Of a stretch of 64,000 bases of DNA, positions 19,407 to 27,683 are shown piece after piece. The notes under the pieces are model-generated. The model was not told the DNA's origin and ran no database searches. It saw nothing but the letters and a program-made list of their open reading frames with translations. This DNA is from Zhongshania sp. Lineage in GTDB: Bacteria; Pseudomonadota; Gammaproteobacteria; Pseudomonadales; Spongiibacteraceae. How positions within the stretch are numbered: position 1 is the first letter of the stretch; every line of letters starts with the position of its first letter. Location: NCBI GenBank assembly GCA_018066965.1, contig JAGPVP010000118.1:20571-84570 (forward strand), written 5' to 3'. The position numbers and the translations under genes are program-made.

Positions 19407-20642
19407 GTGAAACAGAATGCTTATGTTGCCGGCGTCGGAATGACGCCGTTTGGCAACGCTATGGATAAAACCCTTAATGATTTGGCCTGTGCATCTATCA
19501 AGGATGCCCTGCAGGACGCCGGTATCCCCAAAGAGGAGTTGAACGCGGCCTATATGGGTAACGCTGCAGGTGGCGTTATTACCGGCCAGGTTTGTGTGCC
19601 CGGGCAGGTCGCCCTGCGCAGTATGGGGATTGGCAAAATACCGGTTATCAACATTGAAAATGCCTGTGCAACGTCTGCGACCGCTTTTCAGCAGGCTTGT
19701 ACTATGGTGACTCTCGGGGTCTATGACGTGGTGTTGGTTTGCGGTTATGAAAAGCTTTATCACGAAGATAAAAACAAAACTTTTTCGGTTTTTACCGGCG
19801 CGATTGATGTCACCCAAACCGAGGCAATTACGCAGCGATTGCGAGCTCGTAATGACGCCATAGGCCAAGCGCTGGATATGAGTGGCGCGGGCAGTAGCCG
19901 TTCTATTTTTATTGATATCTACGCGACCTGGGCGCGTGAGCATATGCATCAGTACGGCACGACCCGCGAGCAGTTGGCGGCGGTGTCGGCTAAAAACTCC
20001 GTGCACGGCAGCCTGAATCCAAAATCACAGTTTCAAAATGTTATCTCGATAGCGGATGTCCTCGCTGCTCGCGAAGTAGTTGCGCCACTCACCTTGCCGA
20101 TGTGTGCACCGATTGGTGATGGTGCGGCAGCGGTGATTGTTGTGAGCGAAAGTTATGCCAGGAAAATAGGCAAGGGACGCTGCATTAGGGTAAATGCGTC
20201 TAGTCTGCACAGCGGTTGGGATGCCGGTGAAAATGAACTGCCAATGGTGTCGGGTGCAGTTGCACAGCTTTATGAACAGGCAGGTTTGGGCGCTGAAGAT
20301 CTTAACTGCGTGGAGCTTCACGATGCATCGGCGATTTCAGAAATAAAATATTACGAATACCTGGGTTTGTGCGCGAATGGGGCGGGCGGCGAATTTGTCG
20401 CTAGCGGAGCGTCATCCCTGGGTGGGCGCGTGCCGGTTAATACTTCCGGCGGATTGATGCGCAAGGGGCATCCTATCGGTGCCACTGGCGCGGCGCAAAT
20501 TGTAGAGCTGGTTATGCAGCTTCGCGGCGAGGCCGGTGCGCGTCAGGTTGGTGGTGCCAGGGTTGCGCTTGCCGAGAATGGCGGCGGTTATATCGGTGCA
20601 GATGCGGCTGCCTTGGTACTTAGCATCTTGTCAAAAGAATAA
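19407..20642 (+). CDS. Thiolase of the SCP-x / lipid-transfer type
   Basis: A 411-residue thiolase-fold enzyme. The nucleophilic cysteine lies in NIENACATSATAFQQA (about residue 90). The C-terminal half has CVELHDASAISEIKYYEYLG and GGLMRKGHPIGATGAAQIVE. In place of the second catalytic C-x-G of ordinary thiolases the end reads AENGGGYIGADAAALVL, which is the arrangement of SCP-x-type thiolases, common in sterol and branched side-chain degradation. It would release acetyl- or propionyl-CoA from a 3-oxoacyl-CoA. Second gene of the operon; the last codons overlap the AATAATAA motif in front of the ligase gene. Confidence 0.9.
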   Translation: MKQNAYVAGVGMTPFGNAMDKTLNDLACASIKDALQDAGIPKEELNAAYMGNAAGGVITGQVCVPGQVALRSMGIGKIPVINIENACATSATAFQQACTMVTLGVYDVVLVCGYEKLYHEDKNKTFSVFTGAIDVTQTEAITQRLRARNDAIGQALDMSGAGSSRSIFIDIYATWAREHMHQYGTTREQLAAVSAKNSVHGSLNPKSQFQNVISIADVLAAREVVAPLTLPMCAPIGDGAAAVIVVSESYARKIGKGRCIRVNASSLHSGWDAGENELPMVSGAVAQLYEQAGLGAEDLNCVELHDASAISEIKYYEYLGLCANGAGGEFVASGASSLGGRVPVNTSGGLMRKGHPIGATGAAQIVELVMQLRGEAGARQVGGARVALAENGGGYIGADAAALVLSILSKE

Positions 20643-20655
20643 TAAGGGAAGGGAT

Positions 20656-22260
20656 ATGAAAGATCTCAGAATATTTTCGAATTTAATTGAAGATAAAAAA
20701 AATTCTAATCCAAACCTTGATGTGCTGACTTTCGTCAATGTGCTTCCCTGCGGCGATCTTGAGCATGAAACGAGAACGTATCGGGAGTTGTGGGAGCAGG
20801 GGCAGCGCGTTTTTGCCGGTTTGAAGAATGAAAACATGGCGCCGGGTGAAAGTTTTGCCATTGTTATGCAGAACCATCCGGAATTTGTAGATTGTATGGT
20901 GGGGAGCTCGCTCGCCGCGACCGTATTTGTTCCCATTGATCCGCGTACCAGCGGCGAGCGTCTGGAATACATGTTGAGTTGGGCTGATTGCCAGGGCGTT
21001 GTTTGCGCTGATTACTGCCTGAACAATGTATTGGCTGCCTGTAAAAAGTTACCGCAGATACGCTGGATCTGGGTTATGCACAGCGGCGAGTTAATGAAAA
21101 TGCCTGGCAATGACCCGCGGTTGAAGAAATGGAGTGATATAGCGCACGCGCCGATAAAAGAATCTGAGGGGCGTGTGCAGAGTGCAGATGAAACGATGCA
21201 AATGCTCTATACATCCGGTACCACCGGTGACCCAAAGGCTATTCGTGCACCCTACACTCGGTATGACACGGTGGCGTCAATAGGGCCAATGATAGGGCTC
21301 CGGGAAAATGACAGGCCTTATACAGGTTTGTCTTTTACCCATGCCAACGCCCAGTTAATTAGTTTGGGAAATATTTTAAAAATGGGTTTGCGTGGCGTTA
21401 TCAGCCGCAAATTCACCAAGTCTAGATTGTGGGATATTTGCCGAGCTTATAGTTGCACCACATTTAACTTGCTTGGCGGTATGACAACCGCAATTTACAG
21501 CGAACCAGTGCGCCCAAATGACGCCAATAATCCGGTGCGATTTATATTAAGCGCGGGCATGCCTGGTGCAATCTGGGAGGACTTCAGTAAGCGCTTTGAT
21601 GTGGACCTCTTTGAGTTTTACGGGGCTGCGGAGGGCGGCATGATGTTCAATCCGCCTGGGGTGGGACCTATCGGGAGCATTGGCAAGCCGCCGGCAAGTT
21701 TAACTGCCCGGATCATTGATGAGCAGGGCAATCCATGCGCACCGGGCGAGCGTGGTGAAATTGTTTTTGAAGCGGTGTCGGGCGAGCCCTTGGCTGTTGA
21801 ATATTACAAAAACCCGGAGGCATCAAGAAAGAAGACGTCCGACGGCGTGCTGTATATGGGTGATATTGGCCATCAAGATGAAGATGGTTGGTACTACTTC
21901 GACAGTCGTAAAGGGGATGAAATTCGCCGCAACGGCGAGTTCGTCGATATCGCAAAAATAGAAAAAACCATTGCCGAATTTGATGATGTTGAAGATGTTT
22001 TTGTCTACGGCATTCCCTCATTAAATGGTGCTCCTGGTGAGAAGGATGTGATTGCGGCAGTGGTGCCGGTAGAGGCTAGGTTGTTCGACCCGGACGTGCT
22101 GGTAAAACATTGTCGAGAGGTGTTGGGGCGTAACGATTTGCCGAGTTATATACAGGTCATGTCGGAGATTCCCAAAACCGCTTCTGAAAAACCACAGTCA
22201 CGTTTTTGTTACGAGTTTTTTATGGAGCAAAAAAACCATGTCTATGACGTGGCTTCGTAA
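20656..22260 (+). CDS. Acyl-CoA synthetase (AMP-forming), CaiC-like
   Basis: A 534-residue ANL-family adenylating enzyme that would activate the carboxylic substrate of the cluster with CoA. Motifs are the P-loop MLYTSGTTGDPKA, the middle segment DLFEFYGAAEGGMMFNP, LYMGDIGHQDEDGWYYFDSR, and the C-terminal catalytic lysine region IPKTASEKPQSRF. The pattern is closest to CaiC and other short or medium acid ligases. A longer frame begins at 20536 inside the thiolase gene, but the ATG at 20656 follows GGGAAGGG and gives the normal N-terminus. An AATAATAA motif (20638-20645) lies just upstream of the Shine-Dalgarno. Confidence 0.9.
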   Translation: MKDLRIFSNLIEDKKNSNPNLDVLTFVNVLPCGDLEHETRTYRELWEQGQRVFAGLKNENMAPGESFAIVMQNHPEFVDCMVGSSLAATVFVPIDPRTSGERLEYMLSWADCQGVVCADYCLNNVLAACKKLPQIRWIWVMHSGELMKMPGNDPRLKKWSDIAHAPIKESEGRVQSADETMQMLYTSGTTGDPKAIRAPYTRYDTVASIGPMIGLRENDRPYTGLSFTHANAQLISLGNILKMGLRGVISRKFTKSRLWDICRAYSCTTFNLLGGMTTAIYSEPVRPNDANNPVRFILSAGMPGAIWEDFSKRFDVDLFEFYGAAEGGMMFNPPGVGPIGSIGKPPASLTARIIDEQGNPCAPGERGEIVFEAVSGEPLAVEYYKNPEASRKKTSDGVLYMGDIGHQDEDGWYYFDSRKGDEIRRNGEFVDIAKIEKTIAEFDDVEDVFVYGIPSLNGAPGEKDVIAAVVPVEARLFDPDVLVKHCREVLGRNDLPSYIQVMSEIPKTASEKPQSRFCYEFFMEQKNHVYDVAS

Positions 22261-22792
22261 TTACAAAAATAAAATAATAAATATTTTGTGTCGTAAATTA
22301 ACAGTGAAAGGGTCGGTAATGAGCATTACCGAAAAGCAGGTTTAAAATTAGCATATGGTCATGATTTGATAAAAATATTTTGTACGTAGTTGAAATAAGA
22401 AGTGCATTGAATAAGTAACGAGGTCGTAACGCTAAATTTACAAACTTCTACATCGCGAAAGCAGGAAGTTTGTAGATGGATGAGATTCGGTTTTACTGCA
22501 CAAAGAGATCAAAACGAGATATAGATTTGCGGTTATTGAGCTGGGGACGCTTGTCGTTGCAGTTAAAAAGTAAAACCTCCCCATTTGGGCAGGTCTTTTC
22601 TAAATGATCGCGAAGTAGGATTGATCCAACTGGTTTTCAGACAATAACAGCGCAAAGTACTAAGTATGTGTATTAGAAGTCTGTTGGATGATATGCGTGG
22701 CTAGGTGAGATGTAGCCGAACAGCGACACGATAATTGTGTGTAAAGAGCGTTTCATAGTGTCTCTTTGCCATAAAAGAGGTAGAAAACCTTA
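22261..22792. other. 532-base gap between ligase and exporter genes
   Basis: No gene is visible. It holds the second copy of the 15-bp putative operator (22289-22303), a compact hairpin TCGGTAATG / CATTACCGA (22313-22332), an inverted repeat TACAAACTTC / GAAGTTTGTA (22439-22474), and a terminator-like stem ACCTCCCC / GGGCAGGT followed by CTTTT (22575-22599). The length suggests a separate promoter and a long leader for the exporter operon. Confidence 0.6.
22289..22332. promoter_or_regulatory. Second copy of the putative AraC operator plus hairpin
   Basis: TGTCGTAAATTAACA at 22289-22303 is identical to 17946-17960. Twenty-two bases on, GGTCGGTAATGAGCA matches 10 of 15 positions, reproducing the tandem spacing seen at the first site. 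The second half is part of a 9-bp-stem hairpin at 22313-22332, which could instead be the end of the ligase transcript. Confidence 0.45.
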
Positions 22793-25252
22793 ATGAATAC
22801 AATAAGAAATAGAATAGCGTTAGCGGTGCTGGAAAATAGAAAAACTGCGTGGTTTTTCTTTATCGCCGTGACAATATTTTTTGCTATGGGCTTAAAAAAC
22901 GTTGAGCTTAAAACGATATTTTCTGATTTGCTGCCCAAGGATGACCCTTTTATTCAGGTCTTTAAAGATCACCCAAATTTTGGTAATCCCTTGACCTTTA
23001 CGTTAATGGTTAAGACCAAAAGCGGCGATATCTATAACGCAGAAACACTTGATAAAGTTTGGCAGCTTACCCGTGATATTGATTTGTCACCTGGCGTTGA
23101 CCACGATCAAATTTTATCTATTGCATCAGCAAAAGCACGTTATGCGGAAGCAACTCCGTTCGGTATTGATGCACAACCTTTAATGGGTGACTCTGTTCCT
23201 GTTACGAGCGAGGAAATTGCAGCGTTCAAAGAGAATGTGCGTAAGTCACCTAATGCTCAGCAGTTCTTAATATCTGGCGATGAGACGGCAACGATCATCT
23301 CGGCGACGTTTATTGAACAACGCCTGGATTATGGCGTTGCTTTTAAGTTTGTTAAAGATCTTGCCGATAATGCTCGTGATGCGAACCATGAGGTCTATAT
23401 GGCGGGTCAGCCGGCGTTGACTGGCTGGGTGTACGAATACCAACATCAAATGATCGGGATTTTTGCGATCACCCTGGGTGCTCTAGTTATCGCCTTAATT
23501 CTGTACACCCAAAATATCGCCGGTGTTGTTACGCCGGTGTTTGCCAGTATCGTCGCGGCAATTTGGGGGTTTGGTTTCGCCGGTTGGATGAAGCTGCCAA
23601 TTGAGCCTTTGTTGATGATCGTGCCGCTATTGCTTATTGCGCGGTCCTTCAGCCATTGCGTGCAGTTTACCGAGCGCTTTTATGAAGTATTTGCGCAGGT
23701 GGGTGACAAGGTGCGTGCAGCGGGTATTACCACTGGGCTTATGTTGGCGCCGTCCATCTTAGGGATTATCACTGACGCGGCGGGTATTTTCCTTATATCG
23801 ATTGCGCCGATCCCCGCGATGGAACGATTTTCGCTGTTTTGTGGCTTCTGGGCAATGATGCTTGCGCCAACAGGAGTCTTCCTTGCGCCGTTGCTACTGT
23901 CGGTATTACCTGCTCCGAAGAACCTCGATAAAATTATTTCTGATGAGTCGGGCGGTGTGCACGGCCGAGTGAAGTCAGTGCTCGCTTGGATTGCGACTTT
24001 CTCGCAAGGTAAGCGCGCACGATATACCACGGTAGTGGTTGTATTGATTGCCGCTTTTTCTACCTACCACGCGATGCGTATTCAAATAGGTAACCCGGTC
24101 GAAGGCAGTAATTTGCTATGGGAAGACTCTGAATACAATGTGTCGGTCGCCGAGATTAATCAGCATTTTCCCGGTGTGAATACCCTTGAAGTCATATTAG
24201 AGGCAAAGGACCCCGATAATTCAAACCGCGTTGCCCGTCAGGCGGAAACGGTTTCGACGATGTTAGAGCTGCAAGCCATTATGGAAGCAGGCGAAGACGC
24301 GCCGCGCGCGACCTTGTCCTTCGGTGATTTCTTGATGGACGCTAACCGTCTGATTTCCGGCGGACACCCTAAGTGGTTGCCTTTGGATAATACCGATGCG
24401 GCGGTGAATGCGGCAACGTCTGCGGTGTTGATGGGCACCAGCCCTAAAGCCTACTCCCACGTTGTCGACTTTGAGTTACAAAACTCCACGGTGTCATTTT
24501 GGTATCCCGATAATAAGCAGGCGACAGTCGATCATGCGCTCGCTTCTGCTGAGGCTGCGATTGCGAAGGTGGGTATTGATCACCCTGACTTCACTGTGCG
24601 CTTGGGCAGCGGAACGATTGCGATTCAACAGGCGATAAATCACGTAGTTGAGCGTTATCACTGGTTAATTATGAGCTTGCTCAATCTGGTGATTCTATTG
24701 GTGTCGAGCTACGCCTACCGCTCGCTTGTGGCGGGTATCGTCTTGCTCATTCCAGTCAATCTTTCCAATATGATTCTGACGACGTGTATGTCGTTTATGG
24801 GTATCGGCTTAGATATTAATTCGTTAATGGTGGCGGCAATTGGTGTTGGCGTGGGTATCGACTACGGCATCTATCTGCTGAGCAGAATGTGTGAGGAGTA
24901 TCAAGAGCGCGAAGATTATGGTCAGTCGATCACGGCGGCATTAACAACTACCGGCAAGGCCATTATGTTCACTGCCAGCATTATGTTGATAGGGATTCTT
25001 CCTTGGTACTTCCTATCCGGGCTTAAATTTCTTGCCGATATGGGGCTGCTGCTCGTGCTGGTAATGCTGATCAATATGGTAATTGCGCTGGTTGTATTGC
25101 CGCTGTTGGTATGGCTGATAAAGCCGAAGTTTATTTCCAGCAAAGACATTATGGTGCTGGGCGAAGGGGTCGATATAGCTAAGTTAATGGCTGAAGATGC
25201 GCAGAAAAAACAAACTGATAATCACAATAATTTAAAAGCCGAAACAGTGTAA
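22793..25252 (+). CDS. MMPL/RND superfamily exporter
   Basis: An 819-residue inner-membrane transporter with the duplicated RND layout: one N-terminal membrane helix, a periplasmic loop (about residues 40-215), six helices, a second periplasmic loop (about 415-625) and six more helices. Conserved membrane sequences include LLLIARSFSHCVQFTERFYE in the first half and VAAIGVGVGIDYGIYLLSRM in the second, where the Asp of GIDYG is the expected proton-relay residue. It is related to MmpL and hopanoid-type RND proteins that move lipids rather than to AcrB-type drug pumps; no membrane-fusion protein is adjacent. It heads the DUF1329-YCF48-DUF1302 genes, suggesting joint handling of a hydrophobic compound at the envelope. 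Confidence 0.9.
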   Translation: MNTIRNRIALAVLENRKTAWFFFIAVTIFFAMGLKNVELKTIFSDLLPKDDPFIQVFKDHPNFGNPLTFTLMVKTKSGDIYNAETLDKVWQLTRDIDLSPGVDHDQILSIASAKARYAEATPFGIDAQPLMGDSVPVTSEEIAAFKENVRKSPNAQQFLISGDETATIISATFIEQRLDYGVAFKFVKDLADNARDANHEVYMAGQPALTGWVYEYQHQMIGIFAITLGALVIALILYTQNIAGVVTPVFASIVAAIWGFGFAGWMKLPIEPLLMIVPLLLIARSFSHCVQFTERFYEVFAQVGDKVRAAGITTGLMLAPSILGIITDAAGIFLISIAPIPAMERFSLFCGFWAMMLAPTGVFLAPLLLSVLPAPKNLDKIISDESGGVHGRVKSVLAWIATFSQGKRARYTTVVVVLIAAFSTYHAMRIQIGNPVEGSNLLWEDSEYNVSVAEINQHFPGVNTLEVILEAKDPDNSNRVARQAETVSTMLELQAIMEAGEDAPRATLSFGDFLMDANRLISGGHPKWLPLDNTDAAVNAATSAVLMGTSPKAYSHVVDFELQNSTVSFWYPDNKQATVDHALASAEAAIAKVGIDHPDFTVRLGSGTIAIQQAINHVVERYHWLIMSLLNLVILLVSSYAYRSLVAGIVLLIPVNLSNMILTTCMSFMGIGLDINSLMVAAIGVGVGIDYGIYLLSRMCEEYQEREDYGQSITAALTTTGKAIMFTASIMLIGILPWYFLSGLKFLADMGLLLVLVMLINMVIALVVLPLLVWLIKPKFISSKDIMVLGEGVDIAKLMAEDAQKKQTDNHNNLKAETV

Positions 25253-25326
25253 AGACTCTGTTCTGAATGCTGTTTCAACACGACGTAAGAAGACAACAAT
25301 AAAAGGGTTTATCCCGGAGGAATATT

Positions 25327-26706
25327 ATGCACATTAAGAAATATGACACCAATTATAGTCGTCGTCGTTTTATGGAAAATACGATTAAGGGTGTTGGCGC
25401 GGCCGGCGTGCTAGCCCCATTGTGGCCACTTATTGCTAATGCTGGTGATGTGAGTAAAGCCTATCCCGACGAATTGCTATCTATAGAAATGTATACCAAG
25501 GGAAAAGTTAAGCCTGGTGATGTTATTACTGCGGATAATGTTGAACACGTAAAAGAGTTGTTAGACCCCGTTGCCTATAAACACGTAAAGGAAATGGGGC
25601 GTCGGATTCATATTGTTGAGCCGGTTAAAGATGTAAGTCGTATGTTTCCTGCCGAATATTTGGAGGCGACCTTGCGTAACCAGGGCAAGGCGGTGATTGG
25701 TAAAGACGGCAACGTATACACAAAAAGCGGCGAGCCGTGGATTGGTGGCACGCCTTTCCCTGAGCCAAAAAATGGGGTTGAAGCCCAATATAATTTGACC
25801 TTAAGTTGGGGTCGCCACGACTACTCTCAATATGCCGTGCGCGATTGGGATATCGATTCATCCGGTGATCTGTCGTACCAGTATGACTTTGTGTGGACTG
25901 AGCTAAATACCACGGCTCGTACCGATGGTAAGGTCTGGAAAGATAAGAAAGATTTGCTACGCTATCAATCAGTGTTCTTTACCGCGCCGAACGATAGCGC
26001 GGGAACATCTTTCCTCAATATTTGGGATTACGATCAGCGCAAGTTCCCAGAGTTGCACGGCTATATCCCAGCCTTCCGTCGTGTCCGTCAGTTCCCCACT
26101 AACCAGCGATTCGAGCCGCTAGTTCCGGGTATTACTCTGTTCCTGTCGGACGCGTGGGCAGCGGGCGATCCGCTGCAAACTTGGGGCAATTATAAAATTG
26201 TTGGGCGTCAGCCCATGCTCGGCGCAATTGGCTCTCGAAACTTCCACGGCGGCTACCACGATAACTGGGAAAAACCTGTTCACGGCGGCCCTAAAGATCA
26301 AACCTTCTTTGATACCTACATGGAATTAGTGCCCGAGTGCATTGTGGTTGAGGCTGAGCCAACAGGTTATGCCCGAGCGCCGGTAGGTAAAAAGCGGGTT
26401 TGGATCGATGCGCGGAACCAAATGTACGTCGCCTATGTGGTTTATGATCGCCGTGGTGAAATGTGGAAATCCTTTGAACCGCATTACGCCATGCAAGACA
26501 ACGACAAGATGACCCGTAATGACGGCGATCATCCCGCGTGGTCTTGGTCGAGTGTACATAGTCATGACATTCAATCAAATCGAATGAGCCGATTTGTGCA
26601 AGCCAAGTCTGTCACCGGTGGCTACCAAAGTGGCTACGATCCCGGCGATGTCGACGTATTTAACAAGTTCCTCACTATTCAAGCCATGCAGCGTCTTGGG
26701 GGTTGA
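25327..26706 (+). CDS. DUF1329 family protein, Tat-exported (copy 1)
   Basis: A 459-residue exported protein. The N-terminus has a twin-arginine signal: SRRRFMENTIKG followed by the hydrophobic stretch GAAGVLAPLWPLIANA. The mature part shows DUF1329 hallmarks such as AYPDELLSIEMYTKGK, a WIGGTPFP segment, SWGRHDYSQYA, RFEPLVPG and a C-terminal RMSRFVQA. DUF1329 proteins are LolB-like lipoprotein-fold relatives often encoded beside DUF1302 and MMPL genes and found in terpene and steroid degraders; their biochemical role is not known. It follows a GGAGG Shine-Dalgarno, with an AACAATAA motif 25 bases before the start. Confidence 0.88.
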   Translation: MHIKKYDTNYSRRRFMENTIKGVGAAGVLAPLWPLIANAGDVSKAYPDELLSIEMYTKGKVKPGDVITADNVEHVKELLDPVAYKHVKEMGRRIHIVEPVKDVSRMFPAEYLEATLRNQGKAVIGKDGNVYTKSGEPWIGGTPFPEPKNGVEAQYNLTLSWGRHDYSQYAVRDWDIDSSGDLSYQYDFVWTELNTTARTDGKVWKDKKDLLRYQSVFFTAPNDSAGTSFLNIWDYDQRKFPELHGYIPAFRRVRQFPTNQRFEPLVPGITLFLSDAWAAGDPLQTWGNYKIVGRQPMLGAIGSRNFHGGYHDNWEKPVHGGPKDQTFFDTYMELVPECIVVEAEPTGYARAPVGKKRVWIDARNQMYVAYVVYDRRGEMWKSFEPHYAMQDNDKMTRNDGDHPAWSWSSVHSHDIQSNRMSRFVQAKSVTGGYQSGYDPGDVDVFNKFLTIQAMQRLGG

Positions 26707-26707
26707 T

Positions 26708-27658
26708 GTGAGAACGCTAGCCAGTATGGCGAAGTACGCTGCACCCTTGCTACTTGGCACTGTAATGAGCGCTGCTAACGCAGCGCCATTGCAGAGCGAG
26801 ATGGTGAATCAAGGTCACGCACATGAGGCCTTGTTTGCAATCAATGTTAGTAGCGACGGTCTGCTCGCGGTGGGTGGTGCTGGTCAGATTAGTAGCAGTA
26901 AAGACGGCAGCACATGGCAGCGCCAAAATATTGATCTCGCCGGCCGATCGCTGTTGGCGGTGTCAGATGTGAATGGCAATGCCATTGCCGTCGGGCAGCA
27001 GGGCGTGATTGTTCGGCGGCAGGGACAGGAGTGGTTAGAGCAGGACTCGGGCACCACAGAGCGGCTATTTTCGGTTGCTCAGAACGGCAATGGTTTTGCC
27101 ATCGCCGCGGGTGGTTTCGGTACTGTTTTACGGTCGTTAGATAGCGGTAAAAGCTGGGAAGCTTTGACCATCGACTGGCAGGAGCTAATTGGTCAATCCT
27201 ATGAACCCCACGTGTATAACGTCACAGTCGACGAGCAGGGGCGAGCCTACATGGCGGGCGAATTCGGAATGATCGCCCGTTCAGAAGATCAAGGCACTAC
27301 GTGGCAGGCACTAAACACTGGGGATGAATCCTTGTTTGGTTTGGCCTTCGGTGAACGCGGTCTCGCGTATGCGGTAGGGCAGAGCGGTACCATTTTGCGT
27401 AGCCAAGACGGAGGTGATAGCTGGCTAAAGATTGATTCCGGCAGTGATGCCATTTTATTAGATGTGTCCATACGCGGTGATGATCGCGCGGTTGTAACCG
27501 GCATTCGTGAAGCACTGTCGATTGCAGCTGGAAGTGACAGTGCGACGCGACTGGATAACGTTCAGTTGCTTAACTCGTGGTATTGCGATGTGGGAGTGTA
27601 CAGGGGCGAATTTTATGTGGTCGGCCAACAGGCCAATGTTTTAAAACTCTCTATATAA
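26708..27658 (+). CDS. YCF48/BNR-like beta-propeller, exported
   Basis: A 316-residue protein with a signal peptide (LASMAKYAAPLLLGTVMSA ending A-N-A). The mature part repeats propeller blades with the pattern G-x-G-T-I-L-R-S-x-D-G-G-x-S-W: FGTVLRSLDSGKSWEAL, FGMIARSEDQGTTWQAL and SGTILRSQDGGDSWLKI. It resembles YCF48, the photosystem II assembly factor, but here it belongs to the non-photosynthetic version next to MMPL and DUF1302 genes. GTG at 26708 immediately follows the DUF1329 stop codon (26704-26706) behind a GGGGG stretch, so the genes are coupled. ATG at 26726 is a second possibility. Confidence 0.82.
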   Translation: MRTLASMAKYAAPLLLGTVMSAANAAPLQSEMVNQGHAHEALFAINVSSDGLLAVGGAGQISSSKDGSTWQRQNIDLAGRSLLAVSDVNGNAIAVGQQGVIVRRQGQEWLEQDSGTTERLFSVAQNGNGFAIAAGGFGTVLRSLDSGKSWEALTIDWQELIGQSYEPHVYNVTVDEQGRAYMAGEFGMIARSEDQGTTWQALNTGDESLFGLAFGERGLAYAVGQSGTILRSQDGGDSWLKIDSGSDAILLDVSIRGDDRAVVTGIREALSIAAGSDSATRLDNVQLLNSWYCDVGVYRGEFYVVGQQANVLKLSI

Positions 27659-27683
27659 AAATATTTTTTGGAGATTATCGTGT

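Noticed and set aside
19407..20642. Loss of the second catalytic cysteine as a sign that the thiolase is inactive
   Set aside because: SCP-x-type thiolases normally have an N-x-G-x-G-G-like ending there, so this is a family trait.
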